A stretch of DNA of 64,000 bases from Streptomyces inusitatus (GCF_014651115.1 NZ_BMWG01000003.1:1-64000), one strand, 5' to 3'; positions 9,095-19,403 are shown, counted from the first letter of the stretch. The notes: generated by a model from the letters alone, not told the origin. Translations and numbers: made by a program.

Positions 9095-9568
9095 ATGGCG
9101 AACAGAAGCGTGGTCGTCGAGCGGAGGATCGCGGCCCCGGCCGAGCGGGTCTGGAGCGCGCTGACGGATCTGGAGCGGGCCCCGGAGGTGCTGAGCGGCG
9201 TGGAGTCGGTCGAGCTGCTCTCGCCCGGGCCCTTCGGCGTCGGCACCCGCTGGCGCGAGACCCGGCGGATGCTGGGCACGTCGGCCACCGAGGAGATGTG
9301 GGTGACGGCGAGCGAGCCGCCGCTCGGCTATGTGGTCGAGGCCGAGTCGCGGGGCGCGCACTATGTCTCGGACTTCGCCCTGCGCCCGGCCGGTCCGGAG
9401 GCGACGGACGTCCGGATGACCTTCACGGCCCGGCCGCCGGGCGGCGCGGCCGGGCTGCTCGCGAAGGTCTTCGGCGCGCTGGGCGCGCGGGCGGTGGCGA
9501 AGGCGATCGCCCGGGATCTGGCGGATGTGGCGGCGGCCGTCGAGGGGCGGTCCCCGCCGGCCCGATGA
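9095..9568 (+). CDS. SRPBCC-family protein (polyketide cyclase/START-like)
   Basis: This 157-residue protein has the opening RRIAAPAERVWSALTDLERAPEVL typical of the SRPBCC helix-grip fold, and the closing long helix LLAKVFGALGARAVAKAIARDL. The fold binds hydrophobic ligands in a central cavity. Most small actinobacterial members have no assigned ligand, and nothing here shows a specific one. The ATG at 9095 gives the normal family N-terminus, so upstream in-frame starts were discarded. It stands alone between the decarboxylase-like gene and the permease. Confidence 0.75.
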   Translation: MANRSVVVERRIAAPAERVWSALTDLERAPEVLSGVESVELLSPGPFGVGTRWRETRRMLGTSATEEMWVTASEPPLGYVVEAESRGAHYVSDFALRPAGPEATDVRMTFTARPPGGAAGLLAKVFGALGARAVAKAIARDLADVAAAVEGRSPPAR

Positions 9569-9738
9569 GGCCGGGCGGGCCGGACTCCCGGGCTGGACTC
9601 CCGGGGCGGTCTCCCGGGCCGGATGTGTACAGAACGGCCGCATTACCCGCACATCCTGCCGGGCATCACCCCGGGCCGTCCGGGCAGTCTCCTCCTCCTG
9701 TACCGCGGTATGCGCCGCAGCCGACCAGGGAGAGCCTT

Positions 9739-11109
9739 TTGACCGCCACCACCACCGCCGACCGCACCTCGGACGAGCCCGAGGGGGACGGGCCGCTCAG
9801 CCGGGCCATCGGGCCCAAGCTGCTGATCCTCTTCGTCATCGGCGACATCCTGGGCACCGGCATCTACGCCACCACCGGCAAGGTCGCGGGCAAGGTGGGC
9901 GGCGCGCTGTGGCTGCCGTTCGTCATCGGGTTCCTGGTGGCGATCCTGACCGCCGCCTCCTATGTGGAGCTGGTCGGCAAGTACCCCAAGGCCGCCGGGG
10001 CCGCGCTCTACACCCAGAAGGCGTTCAAGGTCCCCTTTCTGACCTTCATCGTCGCGTTCATGGTGATGTGCTCGGGGCTGGCGTCCGCGAGCGCCGCCGC
10101 CCGCGCCTTCAGCGGGGACTACTTCCTGGAGTTCACCGACGCCGTCCCGTCGACCCTGATCGCGGTCCTCTTCATCGTCGTCCTCGCCGCGCTCAATCTG
10201 CGCGGGGTCTCGGAGTCGGTGAAGACCAATGTGGTGCTCACGATCGTCGAGCTGACCGGACTCGCGATCATTCTGTCGATCGGCGCGTGGGCGGTGCTCT
10301 CCGGCGGCGGCGACACCTCCCGGCTCACCCAGTTCGAGGCCGAGGGCACCGGATACGCGCTCTTCACCAGCGTGCTGGGCGCCACCGCGCTGGGGTTCTT
10401 CGCCTTCGTCGGCTTCGAGGACTCGGTGAACATGGCCGAGGAGACCAAGGATCCGGTGCGCACCTTCCCCCGGGCGATCTTCATCGGTGTCGCCGTCACC
10501 GGGACGATCTACGTGCTGGTCGCCCTGGTGTCGTCGCTGCTGGTCGACCACCGGACGCTGGAGAGTTCCAGCGGACCGCTCCTGGAGGTCGTCAAGGCGG
10601 GCGGCGTCGGCTTCCCGCCCCAGCTCTTCGCGCTGATCGCGCTGTTCGCGGTCACCAACTCCGCGCTGATCAACATCATGATGGCCTCCCGGCTCTGCTA
10701 CGGCATGGCCAATGAGCGCATCCTGCCCAAAGCCATGGGCCGGGTGCTGCCCAAGCGGTGCACCCCGGTCGTCGGGATCGTCTTCGTCTCGGTGCTCGCC
10801 ATCGGGCTGGTGCTGACCGGCGAGATCGAGGGACTCGGCGACACCACGGCGTTCCTGCTGCTCTGTGTGTTCGCGGTGGTCAACATCGCCGTGCTGGTGC
10901 TGCGCCGGGACCCGGTGGCGCACCGTCACTTCCGTACGCCCACCGCCCTGCCCGTCCTCGGCGCGATCACGGCGCTGGTGCTGGCCAGCCCGCTCGCCGA
11001 GCGGGACGCCGAGGTCTACATCCGGGCGGGGGTGCTGATCGCCATCGGCGTCGGGCTGTGGGCGGTCAACAGGGCGGTGATGAAGGCGCGCGGAGAGGAC
11101 ACCGCCTGA
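9739..11109 (+). CDS. APC-superfamily amino acid permease
   Basis: This 456-residue inner-membrane transporter has about twelve hydrophobic segments. The first transmembrane segment carries the APC unwound-helix signature GDILGTGIYATTG, and FVGFEDSVNMAEE in helix 6 matches the substrate-binding FxGFE motif. The TTG start at 9739 follows AGGGAGA at a good distance and leaves a short hydrophilic N-terminus. Starts further upstream would read through non-coding-looking DNA. The likely cargo is an amino acid taken up with protons. The specific substrate is not evident. Confidence 0.85.
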   Translation: MTATTTADRTSDEPEGDGPLSRAIGPKLLILFVIGDILGTGIYATTGKVAGKVGGALWLPFVIGFLVAILTAASYVELVGKYPKAAGAALYTQKAFKVPFLTFIVAFMVMCSGLASASAAARAFSGDYFLEFTDAVPSTLIAVLFIVVLAALNLRGVSESVKTNVVLTIVELTGLAIILSIGAWAVLSGGGDTSRLTQFEAEGTGYALFTSVLGATALGFFAFVGFEDSVNMAEETKDPVRTFPRAIFIGVAVTGTIYVLVALVSSLLVDHRTLESSSGPLLEVVKAGGVGFPPQLFALIALFAVTNSALINIMMASRLCYGMANERILPKAMGRVLPKRCTPVVGIVFVSVLAIGLVLTGEIEGLGDTTAFLLLCVFAVVNIAVLVLRRDPVAHRHFRTPTALPVLGAITALVLASPLAERDAEVYIRAGVLIAIGVGLWAVNRAVMKARGEDTA

Positions 11110-11128
11110 CGCGCGGTGTCCACGAGGC

Positions 11129-11689
11129 TCAGCGGCGGCGGGCCCCGCCGGGTGCGGCGTCGCCCGCCGCGATGCCGGTGGTGACGAAGGTCTCGACCGC
11201 CGGGCCGGCCGGGCCCGCGGCGAGACGGTCGGCGCTCACCCAGAGGAGCTTCTCCGTGTCCCGCTCCCGGTGGCCGAGCAGGACCGCCTTGGCCCAGAGT
11301 CCGGCCCCGGCCCCGGCGAGCAGCATCCCGCCGGCGGCGGGCAGCGCGAAGGAGGAGGCCACGGCGGCCAGGAAGGCGATCAGGTAGTGCCATCGGCGGG
11401 CCCGCCGCCGGGTGTTCAGGGTGACCTTGCGGTCCTGGAGGAAGTCGCCGCGCCCGGCGCGGGCGGCCCCCTCGGCGAGCCGGGTGTAGCGGCCGCGCCG
11501 GGCGAGCGCCGTGACGACGGCCGTCACCAGCAGCAGCGCCGCGCCGGTCAGCACGCCGATCCGGCGGCCGGTGAGCCCGGGCAGCAGCGCCCCGACCCCG
11601 GCGGCCACCACTCCGAGCCACCACAGGGGTGCGGCCCCGGCTCGTACCACCACCGCCACCCGCGCCAGCGAACGCGCACCGCGAACCAT
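11129..11689 (-). CDS. Integral membrane protein of unknown function
   Basis: This 186-residue protein has four likely membrane helices. There are two near the N-terminus (LWWLGVVAAGVGALLPGL, VLTGAALLLVTAVVTALA) and two around residues 100-135 (LIAFLAAVASSFALP, MLLAGAGAGLWAKAVLL), joined by a basic loop. The C-terminal 50 residues are soluble and end in an Arg run. No enzyme motif is seen. It converges with the permease gene, and the two stops are 20 bases apart. Confidence 0.65.
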   Translation of the reverse strand: MVRGARSLARVAVVVRAGAAPLWWLGVVAAGVGALLPGLTGRRIGVLTGAALLLVTAVVTALARRGRYTRLAEGAARAGRGDFLQDRKVTLNTRRRARRWHYLIAFLAAVASSFALPAAGGMLLAGAGAGLWAKAVLLGHRERDTEKLLWVSADRLAAGPAGPAVETFVTTGIAAGDAAPGGARRR

Positions 11690-11773
11690 GTGCGTACTCC
11701 CTCTCCGTACTCCGGCTCCACGACCGGACTCCGTGACCGGACTCCGTACCGGTCTGCCCTTTCGCGGGCGAGG

Positions 11774-13828
11774 TTAGCCGCGCTTTCTGAGTGCCGTCTG
11801 AGTCCGATGGGGCCCGGCGCCGAGCCGGCGGAGGGTCCAGCCCTCTCCGGCCGGGTCGAGTGGACCGGTGGTGTGTTTGAAGAGGTATTCGGCGCGCTCG
11901 TAGGAGAGACGGCCGCGGCCGGTGTCCGGGCAGAGGTCGCGGTCGCCCCGGCGGCGGGCCGGGCCGGGGCGGCGGTCGGTGAGGAAGAGCGGGCCCCGGG
12001 TGCGGTCCGCGATCAGCCGCGGCAGCAGAAGGGCCGTGGCCGCGCGCCAGTTCACCCATCCGGACGCCGTACGGGCCCGGCGGTCGGCGAGGTCCAGATC
12101 CCCGATGTCGAGGGCGAGGACCGTGGTGATCGGCGCGCCCGAGTCATGGAGCAGCCGCCACAGGGTGTGCTCCCGCAGCGGGAGTCCGGGCCGGGACCAG
12201 AGGCTTTCGAGCAGCTCGGAGGGGATCGGGCGGGCCCGGGACGGGGTCTCGGCGCGGCGCTCCAGGCCCGCCGCGAGATCGCCGAGGCGGGCCTCGGCGG
12301 CGAAGGAGCGGACGGCCGAGCGATGGCGGTTCCAGGTGGTGGCCGCCGCGCCGCCCCAGGCCAGGGCGAAGACACCGGCGATGTCGTCGGCGGTGATGCC
12401 GCAGACGGGACGCCCGTCGCCGAGCGCGGTACGGAGCCTGCGCAGCGTCTGCCCGTAGGAGCGGGCCGTGGCCGGGTCCATCGTGTCCTGGGCGAGGAAG
12501 GCGGTCGCCGCCTCGGCGAGGGTGGGGCCCTGTGGGGCGGCCGGCTCCAGGGCCGCCGCGCGGCCGAGCAGGAAGGCGCGTTCGGCGGTGTTGTGGGTGA
12601 GGGCGGCGGCGCGCTCGAATTCGGGGCGGGCCTCGGCGTACCGGCCCAGCTTCATGAGCAGGTCGCCCCGGGCGGCGGGGAGGAGGTGGTAGTCGCGCAG
12701 CGCCGGGTCGGTGGTGAGGGTGTCCATGAGCGCGAGACCGGCCTCGGGGTCCTGGGCCATGGAGAGGGCGACGGCGCGGTTGAGGCGTACGACGGCGGTG
12801 GGGAGCAGTGCCTCCAGCGTCTCGTACAGGGCGGCGATCCGCTGCCAGTCGGTGTCCTGGGCGGTGGCGGCGCTCGCGTGGGTGACGGCGATGGCGGCCT
12901 GGAGGAGGTACGGGCCCGGCGGGCGGCCCCGCTGGGTGTCGCGGGCGCGGAGCATCGCGGCGAAGCCCCGGCGGATCAGGAGCGGGTCCCAGCGGCCCCT
13001 GTTCTGTTCATGGAGCCGGACCGGTTCGCCGAAGGGGCCGGTGCGGGCCGCCGAGCGGGACTCCTGGATCTCCAGCAGGGCGACCAGGGCATGGGCTTCG
13101 GGCTCCTCGGGGGCGAGTGCTGCGAGGAGGCGGCCCAGGCGCAGGGCCTCCAGGGTGAGGCCGGGGCGCAGCAGGTCGTCGCCGGAGGTGGCCGAGTACC
13201 CCTCGTTGAAGATCAGGTAGATGACTTTGAGGACGGAGGAGAGGCGTTCGGTCAGTTCCGCGCCGTCCTCGGGGAGTTCGAAGGGGACGCGGGCCTCGGC
13301 GAGGGTGCGTTTGGCGTCGGCGATGCGGCGGGTGATCGCGGTCTCGGGGAGGAGGAAGGCGCGGGCGATCTCACCGGCGGTCAGACCGCCGACGAGCCGG
13401 AGGGTGAGGGCTGCCCGGGCCGCGGTGGGCAGCACCGGGTGGCAGGAGAGGAACATCAGCCGCAGGGCGTCGTCCTGTTCCGGTTCCAGCCGGTCGGGCT
13501 CCGGCTGCTCCGGGGGGTGCCGGTGCTGTTCCTGGGCGAGTTGGTGCTGTTTCTCGTCCAGGCGGCGGGCTCGGCGGATGTGGTCGACGGCGCGGCGTTT
13601 GGCGACGGCGGTCAGCCAGGCGCCCGGGTTCTCCGGGACGCCTGAGCCGGGCCACTGTTCGAGGGCGGTGACGAGTGCGTCCTGTGCCAGTTCTTCGGCG
13701 AGGCCGACGTCGTGGACCATCCGGGTGAGCGCGCCGATGATCGTGGCGGACTCCTGTTTCCAGACGGCGTCGACGGTGCGGTGCGGATCGCTCCGGCGGG
13801 GCCCGTTGGACGTACTCGCGGCGGTCAC
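11774..13828 (-). CDS. ECF42-type RNA polymerase sigma factor fused to a degenerate tyrosine-recombinase domain
   Basis: This 684-residue protein has two parts. Residues 15-90 are sigma region 2 (QDALVTALEQWPGSGVPENP, then AWLTAVAKRRAVDHIRRARR) and 130-180 are sigma region 4. Residues 185-425 form the TPR-like C-terminal extension of ECF42 factors. From about 436 a second domain begins that resembles actinobacterial tyrosine recombinases, with core-binding-like TARSYGQTLRRLRTALGDG and a catalytic-fold part including ALDIGDLDL, GPLFLTDRR and RLSYERAEYLFK. The first catalytic arginine position reads SGAPITTV, the usual HxxR box is changed to TLRRLGAGPHR, and no C-terminal tyrosine remains. The recombinase part is therefore probably dead. 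The GTG start overlaps the YCII stop by four bases, the classic ECF42 pairing. Confidence 0.82.
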   Translation of the reverse strand: MTAASTSNGPRRSDPHRTVDAVWKQESATIIGALTRMVHDVGLAEELAQDALVTALEQWPGSGVPENPGAWLTAVAKRRAVDHIRRARRLDEKQHQLAQEQHRHPPEQPEPDRLEPEQDDALRLMFLSCHPVLPTAARAALTLRLVGGLTAGEIARAFLLPETAITRRIADAKRTLAEARVPFELPEDGAELTERLSSVLKVIYLIFNEGYSATSGDDLLRPGLTLEALRLGRLLAALAPEEPEAHALVALLEIQESRSAARTGPFGEPVRLHEQNRGRWDPLLIRRGFAAMLRARDTQRGRPPGPYLLQAAIAVTHASAATAQDTDWQRIAALYETLEALLPTAVVRLNRAVALSMAQDPEAGLALMDTLTTDPALRDYHLLPAARGDLLMKLGRYAEARPEFERAAALTHNTAERAFLLGRAAALEPAAPQGPTLAEAATAFLAQDTMDPATARSYGQTLRRLRTALGDGRPVCGITADDIAGVFALAWGGAAATTWNRHRSAVRSFAAEARLGDLAAGLERRAETPSRARPIPSELLESLWSRPGLPLREHTLWRLLHDSGAPITTVLALDIGDLDLADRRARTASGWVNWRAATALLLPRLIADRTRGPLFLTDRRPGPARRRGDRDLCPDTGRGRLSYERAEYLFKHTTGPLDPAGEGWTLRRLGAGPHRTQTALRKRG

Positions 13829-14154
13829 GGGCCGAAGACCTGCTGGATCACGCTCTCGCCGTCGCCGACGATCCGGCGGAAGCGGCGGGCCAGTTCGACG
13901 GCCTCCTCCTCCGAGCGGACCTCGACCAGGGCGAACCCGGCGACCGCTTCCTTGGCCTCGGTGAAGGGGCCGTCGGTGACGGTGATCTCGCCGCCGGAGG
14001 AGGTCAGGCGGACTCCGAAGGGGGCGAGTCCGCCGGTGGCGAGCAGTACGCCGGAGGCGGTGAGCTCCTCGACGAACGCGCCCATCTCGGCGAAGAGCTT
14101 CTCGTCGGGGGCGGCGGCGTTGTCGGTGGCCTTGGTCGTCATCAGGTAGCGCAT
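13825..14154 (-). CDS. YCII/DGPF domain protein paired with the ECF42 sigma factor
   Basis: This 109-residue protein starts MRYLMTTKATD and contains TVTDGPFTEAKEAVAGFALVEV, the DGPF motif that names the family. A dimeric ferredoxin-like alpha/beta fold is expected. DGPF genes sit next to ECF42 sigma factors across actinobacteria and are reported members of their regulons. The biochemical role is unclear. It is the first gene of the pair, and its stop overlaps the sigma start (GTGA). Its promoter region is the left half of a mirrored dyad shared with the divergent DUF998 gene. Confidence 0.88.
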   Translation of the reverse strand: MRYLMTTKATDNAAAPDEKLFAEMGAFVEELTASGVLLATGGLAPFGVRLTSSGGEITVTDGPFTEAKEAVAGFALVEVRSEEEAVELARRFRRIVGDGESVIQQVFGP

Positions 14155-14196
14155 GGGGTTCTCCGTCTGCTCGGTGGGTGATTGCCTGCTCTGCCC

Positions 14197-14256
14197 ACAC
14201 GTCGAACAGCCTATGTGACAGGGAATGGCGGCGTTCCCTGTCACATCTCCCGTTCG
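14197..14256. promoter_or_regulatory. Mirrored divergent promoter/operator between YCII-sigma and DUF998 genes
   Basis: A perfect 13-bp inverted repeat (ATGTGACAGGGAA at 14213-14225, TTCCCTGTCACAT at 14234-14246) is flanked on both sides by an outer near-match (CACACGTCGAAC on the left, GTTCGATGTG on the right). Read outward in either direction the order is TGTCACAT, about six bases, then GTTCGAYGTG. Two copies of the same promoter-like layout facing apart suggest that both divergent genes are controlled by the same factor, plausibly the ECF42 sigma encoded here. Confidence 0.6.
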
Positions 14257-14323
14257 ATGTGAGGGCGAGAAGCGCATTGCCGGACCGCAGAGATTCCGCC
14301 GAGCCGAAGAGGGACCGACCGAC

Positions 14324-14995
14324 ATGACCACCGCCGCACACGCCGCCACCGCCACCGCCCCTGCCGCTCGTGTCTCGACCCGCACACTGCTGGGGCTCTC
14401 CGCCGCCGCCGGGCCCCTGTGGGCCGTGGTCTCCCTCACCCAGGCCGCGGCCCGGGAGGGGTTCGACATCACCCGCCATCCGCTGAGCGCCCTGAGCAAC
14501 GGCCCGCTCGGCTGGCTCCAGATCGGGAACTTCCTGCTGGCCGGGGTGTTGACCGTCCTCGGGTCGATCGGTCTCCGCCGGGTGCTGCGGGGCTCCCCCG
14601 GAGGGATCTGGGCGCCGCGGCTGGTCCTGCTCGCCGGCATCGGCCTGATGGCGGCCGGGGCCTTTGTGATGGACCCGGCGGACGGTTTCCCGGCCGGTGC
14701 GCCGGAGGGGATGCCGACCGCGATGACCTGGCCGAGCTATGCGCACATGGCCGCCGGGACGATCACCTTCGCCTCGCTGATCGCCGCCAACTACGTCCTC
14801 GGCCGGCACTTCTCCCGGGCCGGGGAGCGGGGACGGGCGATCGCCTCACGGGTCGCCGGGACCGCGCTGCTCCTCGGCAACGGGTGGGCGATGAGCGGAG
14901 GGGCGGCCGGGACGCTGACGCTGGCGATCGGCGCGATCACCGCGATGGTGTGGGTGTCGGCGGTGGCCGCGCGCTACCGGTCGCGGGAGGTCTGA
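14324..14995 (+). CDS. DUF998-family membrane protein
   Basis: This 223-residue protein has about six membrane segments. LLGLSAAAGPLWAVVSLTQA followed by FDITRHPLSALSNGPLGWLQIGNFL is the DUF998 opening, with the conserved HPLSxLxxG. Further helices follow at VLLAGIGLMAAGAFV, ITFASLIAAN and LAIGAITAMVWVSAVAA. The function of the family is unknown. It starts at the ATG after GAGGGACC and is transcribed away from the YCII-sigma pair across a symmetric promoter region, so it may be a target of that sigma factor. Confidence 0.78.
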   Translation: MTTAAHAATATAPAARVSTRTLLGLSAAAGPLWAVVSLTQAAAREGFDITRHPLSALSNGPLGWLQIGNFLLAGVLTVLGSIGLRRVLRGSPGGIWAPRLVLLAGIGLMAAGAFVMDPADGFPAGAPEGMPTAMTWPSYAHMAAGTITFASLIAANYVLGRHFSRAGERGRAIASRVAGTALLLGNGWAMSGGAAGTLTLAIGAITAMVWVSAVAARYRSREV

Positions 14996-15048
14996 ACCGT
15001 ACGTACCAACCCCTGGCGGCACAGAACACAGCGGCCCGGGACCTCTCG

Positions 15049-15885
15049 TCAGTCGGCGAAGAGGCCCCGGGCCGCCGCCGCCGCGTCGAACTCCTCCAGC
15101 CGGGCCTGGGCGTCCGGCAGTTCGTCGCACATGGCCTCCAGCAGCACCCGCCCCAGCAGCATCGGCGCGCACACCGTGTCGAAGGAGAGCCCGGTGCCGA
15201 CGGCCGCCGGGATCAGCAGATCGCTCTCGCCCGCGACCGGGGCGAACGCCGAGTCCGCGACCGTCACGACGGTCAGCCCGGCGGTACGGGCGTACGCCAG
15301 CGCCTCCACGACCTCCTTGGGGTGCCGGGGCAGCGCGAAGCAGAGCAGCGCGCTCGCGCCCGCGCGCCGGGCGGCGTCGATCCGGTCGGCGAGCAGGGTG
15401 CCGCCCTCGTCCAGCAGACGTACGTCCGGGTGGACCTTGGCCGCGAAGTAGGCGAACCCCCGGGCCTGGGCGGCGGCCGCGCGCAGCCCGAGGACCGGCA
15501 GCGGGCGGGAGGCGGCGAGGAGGCGTCCGGCGCGTTCGACCGGGGCGGGGTCGGCGAGCAGCTCGGCGAGCCGCCGCAGATTCTCGATCTCGGCGCGCAC
15601 CGCCTGCTGGTACTCGTTGGGGATGTGCTCGGCGGGCTCGGCGGCGGCGGGGGCGATCTCGCGGAGATGGCGGCGCAGGGCCGGGTAGCCGTCGAAGCCG
15701 AGCGCGACGGCGAAGCGGGTGACGGAGGGCTGGCTGACCCCGGCGACCTCGGCGAGTTCGACGCTGGAGAGGAAGGGGACGTCGGCCGCCCGGCGCACCA
15801 TGCTGTGGGCGATCCGGCGCTGGGTGGGGGTCAGCCGATGCCCCTCGAACAACTGTTGCAGTCGTGCGGCAGGGCTGTCGCTCAC
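15049..15885 (-). CDS. RpiR/MurR-family transcriptional regulator
   Basis: This 278-residue protein has an N-terminal HTH of the RpiR type (LTPTQRRIAHSMVRR, then VELAEVAGVSQPSVTRFAVALGFDGYPALRRHLRE) and a C-terminal SIS domain from about residue 120 (VLGLRAAAAQARGFAYFAAKV, ALPRHPKEVVEALAYARTAGLTVVTVAD). SIS domains bind phosphosugars or related metabolites as effector. The GTG at 15885 follows GAGG; another GTG nine bases upstream is possible. In Streptomyces such regulators control nearby catabolic or transport genes, but the target here is not shown. Confidence 0.85.
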   Translation of the reverse strand: MSDSPAARLQQLFEGHRLTPTQRRIAHSMVRRAADVPFLSSVELAEVAGVSQPSVTRFAVALGFDGYPALRRHLREIAPAAAEPAEHIPNEYQQAVRAEIENLRRLAELLADPAPVERAGRLLAASRPLPVLGLRAAAAQARGFAYFAAKVHPDVRLLDEGGTLLADRIDAARRAGASALLCFALPRHPKEVVEALAYARTAGLTVVTVADSAFAPVAGESDLLIPAAVGTGLSFDTVCAPMLLGRVLLEAMCDELPDAQARLEEFDAAAAARGLFAD

Positions 15886-15990
15886 GCCGTCCACCTCGTC
15901 CTTCTCCTCTCCCGGAGGGTGGGGCCAGCCGCCCCGGACCGGGGGGCTACCCCTACTGACGCCCGCGCCGGGCGGACGTAGCGTACCCGT

Positions 15991-16425
15991 ATGGAAGCCC
16001 GTGACCAGGAGCTGAAGAAGGAATTGGACGCCACCCTCCACGCCCGGCGCGAACTGGGCGAAGAGTATGAGTCGGCTCTCGTGGAGTCCTTTCTGAGCAA
16101 GGTGGAGCAGCGTATCGACGGCGTGGTGGACCGGCGGACCCGCCGGCAGCTCGCCGAGCGGCAGATGGCGGTGGCCCGGGGGACGGGCTCATCCCGGCAG
16201 CCCGCCGACGCCGGCCCCGGCTTCGGCGAACGTTTCGGCTTCGGTGTGGTCTCGCTGATCCTGGCCGTGCCGCTCTCGGCGATCGGTGTGGTGAACGCCG
16301 GGCTGCCGGGGCTGATCGTGACCTGGGCGGGGATCGTGGGGGTGAACGCGGTGCACTCCTCGGGAGGGCTGTCCCGGCTGCTCCGCAAGGAGGAGCGGAG
16401 GGAATCCGACTCCTGGATGGACTGA
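15991..16425 (+). CDS. Small membrane protein with N-terminal coiled-coil-like region
   Basis: This 144-residue protein has a charged helical N-terminus (residues 1-60, rich in Glu, Arg and Lys, with a likely coiled coil), then two hydrophobic segments (FGVVSLILAVPLSAIGVV and LPGLIVTWAGIVGVNAVH) and a basic tail. The arrangement is common in conserved actinobacterial membrane proteins of unknown role. It is divergent from the RpiR gene, with a promoter gap of about 105 bases. Confidence 0.7.
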   Translation: MEARDQELKKELDATLHARRELGEEYESALVESFLSKVEQRIDGVVDRRTRRQLAERQMAVARGTGSSRQPADAGPGFGERFGFGVVSLILAVPLSAIGVVNAGLPGLIVTWAGIVGVNAVHSSGGLSRLLRKEERRESDSWMD

Positions 16426-16466
16426 GCCGCTCCAGCCACAGTGGTCGCTGCGGTCGCGGAGGGGTG

Positions 16467-16528
16467 ACGCGGGGACCGCCGCACCCCCGGCCGATGGCCG
16501 AAGGGCGGGACGACGGCGGTCCCCGCGT
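16467..16528. terminator. Long inverted repeat between convergent genes
   Basis: The gap 16426-16749 lies between two converging genes and holds no convincing gene. It contains a perfect 15-bp inverted repeat (ACGCGGGGACCGCCG at 16467-16481 and CGGCGGTCCCCGCGT at 16514-16528). The 32-base loop has its own short GGCC/GGCC stem. It is probably a bidirectional terminator for the membrane protein and cystathionine beta-synthase genes. Confidence 0.6.
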
Positions 16529-16749
16529 GGGACGCGCTCCCGGGTCAGGACCGGTCGCCACGTCCGGGACGCCCATGGCACCGGGAGCCGCTCCGGAGAT
16601 CCAGGACGCCGTTCAGGGCGTCGGGCGAGGGCCCCCGCCAGGGCCCCCAACCGACACCCATCACTCTGCCGACCTCGTGTTAAGCCCGTGCTGCGCCCGC
16701 ATGACATGCGCGTACCGATCGCGCGAAGCCCGTCCGGAGCGGGCGGTGA

Positions 16750-18138
<1,389 letters not shown>

Positions 18139-18265
18139 AATGTCTCCGGGGTCTCCGTAGTGAATGCGGTCAGAGTATGCGGAGCCGGGCGGGATTGGGC
18201 GACCGTCGTAGCGGGGCAGTTAGCTGGGAGACCGGCTTGGTCGGCGAGGAGAGGAGGTCCGGACG

Positions 18266-19294
18266 GTGTCGAGGGCGAGAGTGGCGCGGCGCATCGCCGC
18301 CGGCGCGGCCTACGGCGGCGGAAGCATCGGCCTGCTCGGGGCGGCGACCGTGGGGGTCGTGATCGCGGAGGTCCAGTTGGCGAAGCGCTCGGTGGGCGGC
18401 GGCGTCGCGCCCCTGCCGCCGCGCGCGGACGGGCTGTACGGACTGGCGTTCGGACGGAGCGATCCGCTGCTGCTGGGGATGCTCGGCGACTCCACGGCGG
18501 CCGGGCAGGGGGTGCGGCGGGCCGGTCAGACGCCCGGGGCGCTGCTGGCCTCGGGGCTGGCTGCGGTGGCGGAGCGGCCGGTGGAGATGAGCAATGTGGC
18601 GCTGCCGGGGGCGCAGTCGGACGATCTGGCGCGGCAGGTGACACTGCTGCTCTCGGACGTCTCCCGGCGGCCGGACATCTGCGTGATCATGGTCGGTGCC
18701 AACGATGTCACCCATCGGATGCCGCCCACGCGATCGGTGCGCCATCTGGCCTCGGCGGTGCGCAGACTGCGTACGGCGGGGGCCGAGGTGGTGGTGGGCA
18801 CCTGCCCCGATCTGGGCACGATCGAGCCGGTCTACCAGCCGCTGCGCTGGCTCGCCCGGCGGGTGTCGCGGCAGCTCGCGGCGGCGCAGACGATCGTGGC
18901 GGTGGAGCAGGGGGGCCGGACGGTCTCCCTGGGGGATCTGCTGGGGCCCGAGTTCGCGGCGAACCCGAGGGAGATGTTCGGGGCGGACAACTACCACCCC
19001 TCCGCCGAGGGGTACGCCACGGCGGCGATGGCGCTGCTGCCGACGGTGTGCGCGGCGCTGGGAGTGTGGCCGGAGTCGGACCGGCCGGAGGCGGCGCGGG
19101 ACGAGGGGATGCTGCCGGTGGCGCAGGCCGCCGTGACGGCCGCGCGGGAGGCGGGCACCGAGGTGACGGGGGCGCGCGCGCCCTGGGCGCTGCTGAAGCA
19201 CCGCCGCCGCCGTCGGCTGTCCGACTCCGCCGACGCCCCTCCCACCCCGCCGACCCCTCCAGCCCCTCCGACCACCGAGATCACGCCAAAGTGA
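18266..19294 (+). CDS. SGNH/GDSL-family hydrolase, probably exported or membrane-anchored
   Basis: This 342-residue protein has an N-terminal hydrophobic segment (residues ~15-35) acting as signal or anchor. SGNH blocks follow: LGDSTAAG with nucleophile S76, a Gly in block II (NVALPGAQSDD), VGANDVTH with N146, and DNYHPSAEGY with D241 and H244. This is a complete Ser-Asp-His esterase set. After the catalytic domain there is a basic and then Pro/Thr-rich tail, as in many cell-surface proteins. The GTG start follows GAGGAGG. The substrate, lipid ester or cell-wall acyl group, is unknown. Confidence 0.85.
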   Translation: MSRARVARRIAAGAAYGGGSIGLLGAATVGVVIAEVQLAKRSVGGGVAPLPPRADGLYGLAFGRSDPLLLGMLGDSTAAGQGVRRAGQTPGALLASGLAAVAERPVEMSNVALPGAQSDDLARQVTLLLSDVSRRPDICVIMVGANDVTHRMPPTRSVRHLASAVRRLRTAGAEVVVGTCPDLGTIEPVYQPLRWLARRVSRQLAAAQTIVAVEQGGRTVSLGDLLGPEFAANPREMFGADNYHPSAEGYATAAMALLPTVCAALGVWPESDRPEAARDEGMLPVAQAAVTAAREAGTEVTGARAPWALLKHRRRRRLSDSADAPPTPPTPPAPPTTEITPK

Positions 19295-19403
19295 GCGCTC
19301 GCTTAGAATTGAGGCCCGTGTCACACCGTACGGCTGGTGACCCCGCCCCTACCTACCGGTAGCTTCCCATCGAGTCCTCCGTCCTCACCCTCCTGGAGCC
19401 GTG

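Noticed and set aside
11774..12520. The recombinase-like segment as a separate gene
   Set aside because: No good ribosome site and start are seen between the sigma part and the recombinase part, and the frame is continuous, so a fusion is reported instead.
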